Below are positions 1-5,756 of a stretch of DNA of 7,222 nucleotides, piece by piece. The number at the start of each line of letters is the position of its first letter. Position 1 is the stretch's first letter. The notes beneath the pieces were generated by a model. The model did not search any database, was not told the origin of the DNA, and saw only the letters and a program-made list of their open reading frames with translations. Both the position numbers and the translations under genes were made by a program. The stretch is from Actinomycetota bacterium (GTDB taxonomy: Bacteria > Actinomycetota > Thermoleophilia > Gaiellales > Gaiellaceae), in contig JACDCN010000102.1 of assembly GCA_013817555.1 (NCBI GenBank), forward strand, positions 1-7,222, in the 5' to 3' direction.

Positions 1-835
1 AGCCGCGTGCCAGAAGCTCAGCGGCGCCCTTGCTGGTCTCCAGCCGCTCGCTGATCGAGGCCGGGAAGAGCACGAAGTCCACGTCTTCCCCGGTCTCGTA
101 GAGCACACGCCGCTCCCAGTGACCGTAGAGCGTAGCCTCCAAGAAGGTCACGACCGGCACACCGAACTCCTCGACCCACGACGCGTCTTCGAGATACGGC
201 TTCGGATCCTCGATGAAGAAGATGAGGTCGAGATCGGACCAGCGATCGGCCGGAGTATCCGCACGTGCCTGCGATCCGACGACCAGCAGCGCTCGGACCT
301 CCTCGCGCTCGCGGGCCCAGTCGGCGACGGCGGCAGTCATGAGCTCCGTCCGCGTATTCACGTTCAGGAGCAGGTTCTCGTCCAGCTCCAGAACGATTGG
401 GTTGACGCCCCTGAGCGAGAGCTCGCCACGCGCTACATGCGCCTCGAGGTCCGGGAGCATCTGCTTCGAGTAGGCGCCAGGCAGCGGACCCGTCTGTGGA
501 ACGGCGATCGCGCCGGCGAGCGCCCTCAGCGCCTCGCCGGTGACGAGCGGGCAATCGACCGGGAGCACGATGCACACGTCGTTCGCAGCGGCACGCAGCC
601 CCGCGATCAACCCGTGGACGGGCGCCCGCTGTTCCGACTCATCGTCGAGAATCGCAAACGGCAGTTCCAGCGCGTCCCCAGTCTTCCCGACCGCGAGAAC
701 CTCGTCGCAAACCTCGTGCAGGAGACGCCACGCGCGCTCGGCGAGCGACTCGCCGCGAAAGCGCGCAAGCGCCTTGGGCGAGCCGAAGCGCTCCGAAGCG
801 CCGCCGACGAGGAGGATGCCGCTGACCGCGCTCAC
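1..835 (-). CDS. MobA-like molybdenum cofactor nucleotidyltransferase fused to an ANT(6)/AadK-like nucleotidyltransferase domain (C-terminus cut by window edge)
   Basis: The frame opens with GTG at 835 and stays open to the left edge (278 codons, incomplete). Residues 1-165 read as a MobA-type NTP transferase. There is an N-terminal ILLVGGASERFGSPKAL loop (the GGxSxRxGxxK signature, Lys21), VHGLIAGL near 73-80, a metal-site LPVDCPL around Asp94, and LLNVNTRTEL at 156-165, the usual MobA ending. MobA attaches GMP to molybdopterin in the cytoplasm. Without a break, residues 166-278 give a second fold. It has VVGSQARADTPADRWSDLDL (186-204, the GS-x-DxD site), then WVEEFG, RRVLYETGEDVDF with the third acidic residue, as in streptomycin/aminoglycoside 6-adenylyltransferases. 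GTG overlaps the previous gene's TGA (GTGA), implying coupled translation. Met166 has a GGAG three bases upstream, so a separate internal start is possible. The MobA assignment is firm at family level; the substrate of the second domain is unknown, and resistance should not be assumed. Confidence 0.82.
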   Translation of the reverse strand, partial: MSAVSGILLVGGASERFGSPKALARFRGESLAERAWRLLHEVCDEVLAVGKTGDALELPFAILDDESEQRAPVHGLIAGLRAAANDVCIVLPVDCPLVTGEALRALAGAIAVPQTGPLPGAYSKQMLPDLEAHVARGELSLRGVNPIVLELDENLLLNVNTRTELMTAAVADWAREREEVRALLVVGSQARADTPADRWSDLDLIFFIEDPKPYLEDASWVEEFGVPVVTFLEATLYGHWERRVLYETGEDVDFVLFPASISERLETSKGAAELLARG

Positions 836-1611
836 TTTTTCGAGAGGAATGCCTTCCGCGCAGCCATGAGCTCTGTGGCCGAAGGTGGCGGAACGGAGAA
901 CTGCGGCTGGAGAAGGTCGAGCTCCTCGAGGCTACGAATCGACGGAGCGAGCGCGGACGTCGGGCTCGAGCTCTCCGGCAGGCCGAAGTAGAGGAGGCCG
1001 ACGTAGCGCATCGCCATGACCTCGAGCCGCCTGAACAAATCCTCATCCACGCCCATCCGCGCGGTAGCGATTGCCGCGAAGCCTTGGTTTTGCGGAAATC
1101 GCTTCGCCACCCCGAAGTCGAAGGAATCGGCGGCGAAGGTGGATGAATACATGTCGAGTGCTGTTACTCCGAGGACGGTGGCAGGCGCGATCCCTCGTGC
1201 CATCTGAAACGCGAGTGAAAGCTGATCCGCGACGACGACCCCGTCGAGCTGCTCCCGTCGGTGATCGAGGGCCGCGAGGTCGAGCCGGAACGAGGGGGTC
1301 ACGCAGGCCCGGACAGGGACTCGACGCGGGAGCGCCCGTGCGAGACGCGCCGCCAGTCCTTCGCTTCGGCCATCGACGGGCACGACGTAGACATCGCATA
1401 CTCGATCCGGTGCGAACGGTTGCGCCGTGGCGCCAAACGTCAGCGCGACCCGCTCGCCGGTGACGGGCGGTACTCCGGGATCCGACGACGAATCGCGGTC
1501 GAGTAGGACACCCAGCCCGCCGATCGCTGCGCCGAAGCCGAGAACCGTCAAGACAACCGCAAACAGGCGGTTGCGCCTGGCCGGAGCAGGGCTCAGCTCA
1601 GGATCCGCCAC
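832..1611 (-). CDS. Membrane-anchored archaemetzincin-like protein lacking the zinc-binding motif (putative pseudoprotease)
   Basis: The 259-residue product has an N-terminal basic stretch and one hydrophobic segment (about 16-37), so it is probably anchored with the rest outside the membrane. The body follows the archaemetzincin layout: a YVVPVDG strand (75-81), DHRREQLDG (116-124, matching the family's conserved D-x-R-x-Q region), VLGVTALDMYSSTF (146-159), FDFGVAKRFPQNQGFAAIATARM (164-186 region), then LFRRLEVMAMRYVGLLYFG and SIRSLEELD (224-232, matching the family's FSNSLxExD segment). Where the family has HExxHxxGxxH followed by paired cysteines, this protein has MRYVGLLYFGLP with no His, Glu or Cys, so zinc-dependent proteolysis is not expected. 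Homology is judged by eye and is moderate. GTG at 1611 lies 19 bases inside the end of fdhD, with no clear Shine-Dalgarno; the TGA overlaps the next GTG. Placement between fdhD and mobA suggests a role around a molybdoenzyme, which is inference. Confidence 0.6.
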   Translation of the reverse strand: MADPELSPAPARRNRLFAVVLTVLGFGAAIGGLGVLLDRDSSSDPGVPPVTGERVALTFGATAQPFAPDRVCDVYVVPVDGRSEGLAARLARALPRRVPVRACVTPSFRLDLAALDHRREQLDGVVVADQLSLAFQMARGIAPATVLGVTALDMYSSTFAADSFDFGVAKRFPQNQGFAAIATARMGVDEDLFRRLEVMAMRYVGLLYFGLPESSSPTSALAPSIRSLEELDLLQPQFSVPPPSATELMAARKAFLSKK

Positions 1612-2390
1612 GGCTCGGTGTAGACCGTCATGCGCCCCTCACGGACGAATCCGCACAGAGTGACTCCGCGATCTCGGGCAAGCTCGACAGCGAGCGAGGA
1701 GGGCGCGCCGACCGCGACCATGATTGGGCAGCCGGCGACGGACGCCTTCTGCACGAGCTCAAACGACAGCCGCCCGCTGACACAGAGGACGCGGTCGACG
1801 AGCGGCAGAAACCCCTTCAGGAACGCCCAGCCCACGACTTTGTCCAGCGCGTTGTGCCGGCCCACGTCCTCGCGAACGCAGAGAAGCTCGCCCTGCGGTG
1901 TGAAAAGACCCGTCGCGTGCAGCCCGCCCGTGGCGGCAAACGCCCGCTGCGCCTCGAGTAGCCGGTCGGGGAGTGACGCCACTATGGCTTTGGACACGTG
2001 CAACTCGCTCTCGATACGCGGGGCGTCCACGCGAACCGCTTCGATCGCGCCTTTCCCGCAGACGCCGCACGACGACGAGGTGTAGAAGTGCCGGCGGAGG
2101 CGCTCCGGATCGAACCCGGTCGCCTCGACGTCGACGGTGTTCGCCGCAAGGTCGTCGGGAACGCGCGCGGAAACCGGCGTGAACCCTTCCGTGAGGCAGA
2201 ACCCGAGGGCGAGCTCCTCGTCGTGCCCCGGCGTCCGCATGGTCACCGCCACCGGCTCGCCGCCGATCCGGATCTCGAGCGGCTCCTCGATCGCAAGCAG
2301 CTCCTCCCCTTCCTCCCCGGCTGGGAGCCGGAGGGCTCGCACACCGCTCGTCGAGTACGGGGGCGCCTGCACGGGGGGCTCGCCTGTCAC
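1593..2390 (-). CDS. fdhD: FdhD, formate dehydrogenase accessory sulfurtransferase
   Basis: FdhD passes sulfur from a cysteine desulfurase to the Mo-bis-MGD cofactor, which is required for active formate dehydrogenase; it acts in the cytoplasm. Family signatures are clear: LLAIEEPLEIRIGGEPVAV (31-49), MRTPGHDEELALGFCLTEG (51-69), the catalytic CGVCG pair (Cys108 and Cys111), TGGLHATGLF (154-163), REDVGRHNALDKVVG (173-187), SGRLSFELVQKA (205-216) and VGAPSSLAVELA. At 265 residues it has the usual length. The frame stays open far upstream, but that extension is antisense to plsY and is not believed. GTG at 2390 is preferred because it leaves a short N-terminus before the conserved core; TTG at 2432 or GTG at 2429 are alternatives. 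No start has a well-spaced Shine-Dalgarno. It heads a run with the archaemetzincin-like and MobA-like genes, each overlapping the next. The partner formate dehydrogenase is not in this window. Confidence 0.95.
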   Translation of the reverse strand: MTGEPPVQAPPYSTSGVRALRLPAGEEGEELLAIEEPLEIRIGGEPVAVTMRTPGHDEELALGFCLTEGFTPVSARVPDDLAANTVDVEATGFDPERLRRHFYTSSSCGVCGKGAIEAVRVDAPRIESELHVSKAIVASLPDRLLEAQRAFAATGGLHATGLFTPQGELLCVREDVGRHNALDKVVGWAFLKGFLPLVDRVLCVSGRLSFELVQKASVAGCPIMVAVGAPSSLAVELARDRGVTLCGFVREGRMTVYTEPWRILS

Positions 2391-2447
2391 TCCCGCTAGC
2401 GTACTTCGCCCCTTCTCCGTCTCCCTCACCAACCACGACTCGACACC
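2391..2447. other. Divergent intergenic gap between fdhD and plsY
   Basis: Only 57 bases separate the preferred fdhD start from the plsY ATG, and the genes point away from each other, so promoters for both should lie here or overlap the coding ends. I see no convincing -35/-10 pair in this C-rich stretch. It contains GCTAGC (2395-2400) and, on the minus strand, a purine-rich GGAGAAGGGG at 2418-2409. That purine run is too far from GTG 2390 to be a normal ribosome site. The plsY ATG has no Shine-Dalgarno, so its mRNA may be leaderless. Confidence 0.4.
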
Positions 2448-3089
2448 ATGCCTCTCCGCCTTCCACGCCTGATCCTTGCTGCGGCGGGCGGATACCTGCT
2501 CGGCACGGTCCCCTCGGCCGATATCGCTTCCCGCCTGGCGAAGGGCGGCGTCGTCGATCTCCGCTCGAGCGGGAGCCGGAACCCGGGCGGCGTGAACGCG
2601 CTCCGGCTGCTCGGGAACACGGCTGGACGAGCAGTGATTGGCGCGGACGTCGGGAAGGGCTACGCGGCCTGCGCCTGCGGTCGCCTCGCCGGGGGAGACC
2701 TCGGCGCCCACGTCGCTGGCGTGGCGGCCGTCGCAGGACATTGCTATCCGGTCTGGATCCGGTTCCGGGGCGGCAAGGGTGTCGCGACCAGCTTCGGGCA
2801 ATGCCTCTACACCTTCCCGGCATTCGCGTTGGGAGAGCTGGTTGTCGCACTCGCGGTCACACGGGCGCCATGGCTTCGTCAGCGTGGCCTGGCGGCCACA
2901 GGAGCGGGAGCGACCGCCTGGCTCGCGGCCAGCGTCGTGTGGTGGAAGCGCGGACTCCCCAACTCTTGGGGCCCGACTCCGACCGTCGCGCTCCCGCTCG
3001 CGAACGCCGCGACGGTGCTCGTGGTCGCCTCGGCGTTCGCCCGTGCGCTGGTTCGCCGGGACCCGGACGATCTCAGCGCGGAGCCTTAG
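2448..3089 (+). CDS. plsY: PlsY-like glycerol-3-phosphate acyltransferase, divergent
   Basis: PlsY is an integral membrane enzyme that transfers an acyl group from acyl-phosphate to glycerol-3-phosphate, the first step of phospholipid synthesis. The 213-residue product has the family start YLLGTVPSADIASRL (16-30), motif 1 as SSGSRNPGGVNALRLLG (40-56), the following ADVGKGYAA (66-74), and motif 2 as GHCYPVWIRFRGGKGVATSFG (97-117). Several hydrophobic stretches (about 6-24, 85-103, 122-140, 148-165, 178-200) agree with a multi-pass protein. Oddities: the usual GSGN-GATN is GSRN-GGVN here, and the C-terminal motif 3 (HRxNxxRLxxGxE) is not recognisable; the protein ends RALVRRDPDDLSAEP instead. 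It may therefore be a paralogue with altered activity and not the main PlsY. There is no Shine-Dalgarno before ATG. It diverges from fdhD, and its TAG stop overlaps the start of the palindromic element. Confidence 0.85.
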   Translation: MPLRLPRLILAAAGGYLLGTVPSADIASRLAKGGVVDLRSSGSRNPGGVNALRLLGNTAGRAVIGADVGKGYAACACGRLAGGDLGAHVAGVAAVAGHCYPVWIRFRGGKGVATSFGQCLYTFPAFALGELVVALAVTRAPWLRQRGLAATGAGATAWLAASVVWWKRGLPNSWGPTPTVALPLANAATVLVVASAFARALVRRDPDDLSAEP

Positions 3090-3251
3090 AACTCGAATCA
3101 GGATGACGCTTCGTCGCCGGGGCGGCCCGGGCGAGTGCGATGCAAGGACGCAGGGAGCCCCGAATGCAGGCATATCGGGGCGACTGAGGACGCCGCAGCG
3201 CGCCGCGCGGGTCGTTCCGGCGGCTCAAGGCTTCATTCTGATTCGAGTTCT
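3088..3251 (+). repeat. 164-base nested imperfect palindrome between convergent genes (possible MITE-like element or structured RNA)
   Basis: Outer arms are 3088-3106 (AGAACTCGAATCAGGATGA) and 3233-3251, complementary over 19 bases with one exception. A second helix pairs 3115-3129 with 3208-3222, and the centre is a hairpin of 3157-3167 with 3170-3181 (GCCCCGA/TCGGGGC plus ATGC/GCAT, one bulge, tiny loop). All three share a centre near 3169, so this is one nested structure. The non-Watson-Crick positions in the two long helices (3102/3237, 3121/3216, 3122/3215, 3125/3212) are all G-U if the plus strand is transcribed. The stretch fills nearly all the space between the plsY and collagen-like stops. 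It could be a terminal-inverted-repeat element, a REP-like repeat, a bidirectional terminator (no strong T run) or a structured 3' RNA. I see no second copy in the window and no clear target duplication. Confidence 0.72.
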
Positions 3252-3266
3252 TTGCCAGACAACTCG

Positions 3267-3815
3267 TCAGTTCGCGATCGCGCAGATCGCATAGACCGTC
3301 ACCGACCAAGCGGCCACGAACCCGTCGGATTCGGCCGCAGTCGCCCGGTAGATGTTGTCGTTGTCCGGGAACGACGCGGAGAGCGCGACCTTCGGGTTTC
3401 CCCCGTTCACGCGCGCTCCCCCGCCGATAAGCCTCTTTCCGGCGGGACACGCGATCTGAGCGGACTTGGGGGTCGTCGAGTTGTTCGCACTCGTCGTCTC
3501 CACGCGTTCGACTGCGCTCAGCCCGGGCGATCCTGGTGCGCCCGCTGGCCCTTGTGGGCCTGTCGGCCCTGCGGGTAGCTGCCCGGGGCGGAAGTCGGCC
3601 TTCAGGAGCGAGCCGTTCCGCACCTTTGCACTGGTCACAGCGTTTGCCGCGAGCTTCTTCGTCGTCACCGCTCCCGTCTTGAGCTGAACGGTTCCCACGC
3701 TCGACCTGGGCACCTGTAGGACTGCCGCATAGCTCGTGCCACCGAGCACGACGGCGAGCGCGACACACGCGACGACCATCGCCGGCGACGGGCGGCGGAG
3801 CGAGATTCCTCGCAT
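3267..3815 (-). CDS. Secreted collagen-like protein with decapeptide repeats
   Basis: The 182-residue product begins with a basic N-terminus and a hydrophobic signal segment (about 12-28) ending SYA-A, a plausible signal peptidase I site after residue 30 or 31. Residues 41-80 are four ten-residue repeats of the type xxx(K/Q/D)(L/V/F)xx(G/N)(A/S)(V/L), for example GTVQLKTGAV and TTKKLAANAV. They run straight into six Gly-X-Y triplets (GPTGPQGPAGAPGSPGLS, 83-100). The remaining 82 residues form a separate domain with two cysteines (Cys123 in ACPAGKRLIGGGARV, Cys178 near the end) that could form a disulfide. It is predicted to be exported; function is unknown, perhaps surface or matrix. A strong Shine-Dalgarno (AGGAGGT) precedes ATG. 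It follows glmS on the same strand after 65 bases, and the hairpin there suggests separate transcription. Proteins of this repeat-plus-collagen layout occur in Thermoleophilia, from memory. Confidence 0.85.
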   Translation of the reverse strand: MRGISLRRPSPAMVVACVALAVVLGGTSYAAVLQVPRSSVGTVQLKTGAVTTKKLAANAVTSAKVRNGSLLKADFRPGQLPAGPTGPQGPAGAPGSPGLSAVERVETTSANNSTTPKSAQIACPAGKRLIGGGARVNGGNPKVALSASFPDNDNIYRATAAESDGFVAAWSVTVYAICAIAN

Positions 3816-3820
3816 CGTCT

Positions 3821-3827
3821 ACCTCCT
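3821..3827 (-). promoter_or_regulatory. Strong ribosome binding site of the collagen-like gene
   Basis: On the minus strand this reads AGGAGGT, matching the anti-Shine-Dalgarno over seven bases, five bases before ATG at 3815. It fixes the start and suggests high translation compared with the weak sites of the fdhD-side genes. Confidence 0.85.
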
Positions 3828-3844
3828 CTGACTTTGAGCTCGAA

Positions 3845-3868
3845 GTCGCCGACCGTAGCAGCGGCGAC
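3845..3868 (-). terminator. Hairpin after glmS, possible terminator
   Basis: GTCGCCG at 3845-3851 pairs with CGGCGAC at 3862-3868 around a ten-base loop, 13 bases past the glmS stop. On the minus strand it is followed by TTCGAGC, without a T tract, so intrinsic termination is uncertain. It also lies in the leader of the collagen-like gene and could instead act there. Confidence 0.4.
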
Positions 3869-3880
3869 GGAGGGCCACGC

Positions 3881-5704
3881 TTACTCGACCGTAACGGTCT
3901 TCGCTAGGTTGCGCGGCTGGTCGACGTTCAGACCGCGCAGTCGGGCAATGCGATACGCGAGCAGCTGCAGCGGAAGGATCGCGAGGACGACCTGGAGAAA
4001 GGCCGGTGTCTTCGGCACGTAGATGACGTCGTCCGCGTGGTGCTGGATGTCCTCGTTGCCGTCAGTCGCAATCGCGATGACGTGTGCGCCGCGCGCACGT
4101 ACTTCCTGGATGTTCGACACGATCTTGTCGTAGACATGGATGTTCGTCGCGACGACGACGACCGGCGTCGCCTCGTCGAGAAGCGCGATCGGCCCGTGCT
4201 TCATCTCACCGGCCGAGTAGGCCTCGGTCGGGATGTACGAGATCTCCTTTAGCTTGAGCGCGCCCTCGAGCGCGACCGGAAGGCCGATATGGCGACCGAG
4301 ATAGAGGAAGAAAGGCGAGTCGTAATAGCGTCTCGCGATCTCCTCGATGGGGTGGTCACCGTCGAGGAAGGACTGGATCTTGCGCGGCAGCTTGTAGACG
4401 TGGTCGAGAATGAACTCGATCTCCCCCGCGGGAAGCGTCTCGCGAACCTGCGCCAGCTTGAGCGCGACGAGATAGAGGAGCGCCACCTGGGCGGTGAACG
4501 TCTTCGAGGAGGCGACGGCCATCTCGAGGCCCGCCCGTGTGTAGAGCACGGAGTCGACCTCGCGGGTGATCTGCGAGCCCATCATGTTCGTGATCGCAAC
4601 CGTGCGTGCGCCCTTCTCCCGTGCGAGCTTCAGCGCCTCGATCGTGTCGCGTGTCTCCCCCGACTGCGAGATCCCGATGACGAGCGTGTGCTCGTCAATG
4701 ACGGGATTGCGGTAAACCCATTCCGACGCGATGTCGAACTCCACAGGGACGCGCGCCCATTCCTCGATCAGATACCGGCCGACGACACAGGCGTGGTACG
4801 CCGTTCCGCAGGCAACGAGGACGATGCGCTGAAGCTCCTTGACGTCCTTGCCGGACATGTCGAGGCCTTCGAGGACGAGGGTTCCATGGCGAACCCGGTC
4901 GCCGATCGTCTCCGCGACGGCGTCCGGCTGCTCGTAGATCTCCTTCAGCATGAACGTCTCGTAGCCCGCCTTCTCGGCGCCCTCGTCGTCCCAGTCGAGC
5001 TCGATCGTCTCGTGCTCTGTCGGCGTCCCGTCGACGTTGACATAGACCGGGCCGGCGGGCGTGACGGCGACGATCTCGCCGTCACCCGGGAACTCGACCA
5101 GGCGTGTCTCCCGCAGAAAGGCGGCGGCGTTCGAGGCGAGGAACGTCTCGCCGTGGCCGATGCCCACGACGAGCGGCACCTGATGGCGAGCGCCGACGAG
5201 AAGGTCGGGATGGTCGCAGTGGATGACTACGAACGAGAAGTGGCCCTCGAGCTCGGCGAACGCGAGCCGAACCGCATCGACGAGGTCGCCATCGTAGTGG
5301 CGCTCGACCAGATGAGTGACGGTCTCGGCGTCGGTCTCCGATGTGAAGGTGTGGCCTTCCTCCGTGAGGCTCGCTCGGAGCTCCCGGTAGTTCTCGACGA
5401 TGCCATTGAGCACGATCGAGACTCTCTCGGGGTCGCAGCCGGTCAGCGGATGGGCGTTCTCCTCGGTAACCGCCCCGTGGGTCGCCCAGCGCGTGTGCCC
5501 GAGCCCGGTGGTCGCGGCGGAGCCGTTCGTCGCGCGCTTGATCAGGTTCTCGAGCGGGCCGACGGCTCGGACGTATGTAAGACTGGCCTCCTCGAGGAGC
5601 GCGATGCCGGCGGAGTCGTAGCCGCGATATTCGAGCCTCTCGAGCCCCTGCAGGAGCAGTGGCTTGGACTCACGAGATCCGACGTATCCGATGATCCCAC
5701 ACAC
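3881..5704 (-). CDS. glmS: Glutamine--fructose-6-phosphate aminotransferase (isomerizing), GlmS
   Basis: GlmS converts fructose-6-phosphate and glutamine to glucosamine-6-phosphate and glutamate in the cytoplasm, the entry step to UDP-GlcNAc. The 607-residue length is normal. The N-terminal glutaminase domain (1 to about 225) has the catalytic Cys2 in CGIIGYVGS, EYRGYDSAG (25-33), TRWATHG (71-77), LNGIVENY (99-106) and SETDAETVTHL (122-132). The first SIS domain has VACGTAYHA (297-305), ISQSGETRDT (345-354) and VASSKTFTAQ (397-406). The second has LEGALKLKEISYIPTEAYSAGEMKHGPIAL (479-508) and ends with the family tail LAKTVTVE. The key residues Glu480, His503 and Lys602 (near E. coli Glu481, His504, Lys603) are present. 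GTG at 5704 is the start, because Cys must be residue 2 and an AAGGAGG site lies seven bases upstream. It is the third gene of the rpsI-glmM-glmS run, 50 bases after glmM. No glmS ribozyme fits in that gap. Confidence 0.98.
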   Translation of the reverse strand: MCGIIGYVGSRESKPLLLQGLERLEYRGYDSAGIALLEEASLTYVRAVGPLENLIKRATNGSAATTGLGHTRWATHGAVTEENAHPLTGCDPERVSIVLNGIVENYRELRASLTEEGHTFTSETDAETVTHLVERHYDGDLVDAVRLAFAELEGHFSFVVIHCDHPDLLVGARHQVPLVVGIGHGETFLASNAAAFLRETRLVEFPGDGEIVAVTPAGPVYVNVDGTPTEHETIELDWDDEGAEKAGYETFMLKEIYEQPDAVAETIGDRVRHGTLVLEGLDMSGKDVKELQRIVLVACGTAYHACVVGRYLIEEWARVPVEFDIASEWVYRNPVIDEHTLVIGISQSGETRDTIEALKLAREKGARTVAITNMMGSQITREVDSVLYTRAGLEMAVASSKTFTAQVALLYLVALKLAQVRETLPAGEIEFILDHVYKLPRKIQSFLDGDHPIEEIARRYYDSPFFLYLGRHIGLPVALEGALKLKEISYIPTEAYSAGEMKHGPIALLDEATPVVVVATNIHVYDKIVSNIQEVRARGAHVIAIATDGNEDIQHHADDVIYVPKTPAFLQVVLAILPLQLLAYRIARLRGLNVDQPRNLAKTVTVE

Positions 5705-5711
5705 GCGCGGG

Positions 5712-5718
5712 CCTCCTT
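5712..5718 (-). promoter_or_regulatory. Ribosome binding site of glmS
   Basis: Minus-strand AAGGAGG, seven bases upstream of the GTG start at 5704. It decides the GTG start, which places the catalytic cysteine at position 2. Confidence 0.88.
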
Positions 5719-5730
5719 AGAAACGCGTAG

Positions 5731-5756
5731 AGCCCGGCGGCGCCCTTCGTCGGGCT
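5731..5756 (-). other. Hairpin in the glmM-glmS gap
   Basis: AGCCCG at 5731-5736 pairs with CGGGCT at 5751-5756, extended inside by a mismatch and two more G-C pairs, around an eight-base loop. It overlaps the glmM stop codon and ends 13 bases before the glmS ribosome site. There is no T run directly after it. It may be a weak terminator, an mRNA processing or stability element, or chance in GC-rich DNA. Confidence 0.35.

Noticed and set aside
1..340. Separate aminoglycoside resistance gene starting at ATG 340
   Set aside because: The frame is continuous with the MobA domain upstream, so a fusion is the simpler reading. Similarity to AadK-type enzymes does not by itself indicate resistance, and the C-terminal half is outside the window.
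119..991. Plus-strand open frame (290 codons) opposite the MobA fusion
   Set aside because: The minus strand here carries clear MobA and nucleotidyltransferase motifs; the plus-strand product has none.
2391..3173. Upstream extension of the fdhD frame giving a 526-residue protein
   Set aside because: The extra residues are antisense to plsY and have no domain, while FdhD proteins normally begin close to the conserved core. A start near 2390 (or 2429/2432) is far more likely.
3157..3181. Central hairpin alone as an ordinary intrinsic terminator of plsY
   Set aside because: No T tract follows it on either strand, and it is centred exactly inside the larger palindrome, so it is treated as part of that element.
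3073..3768. Minus-strand 231-codon frame overlapping the collagen-like gene in another frame
   Set aside because: It is arginine-rich and has no domain. The overlapping frame has a signal peptide, repeats and a strong ribosome site.
5705..5754. Possible glmS ribozyme upstream of glmS
   Set aside because: The gap is only 50 bases, far shorter than the ribozyme, and its conserved core is not seen.
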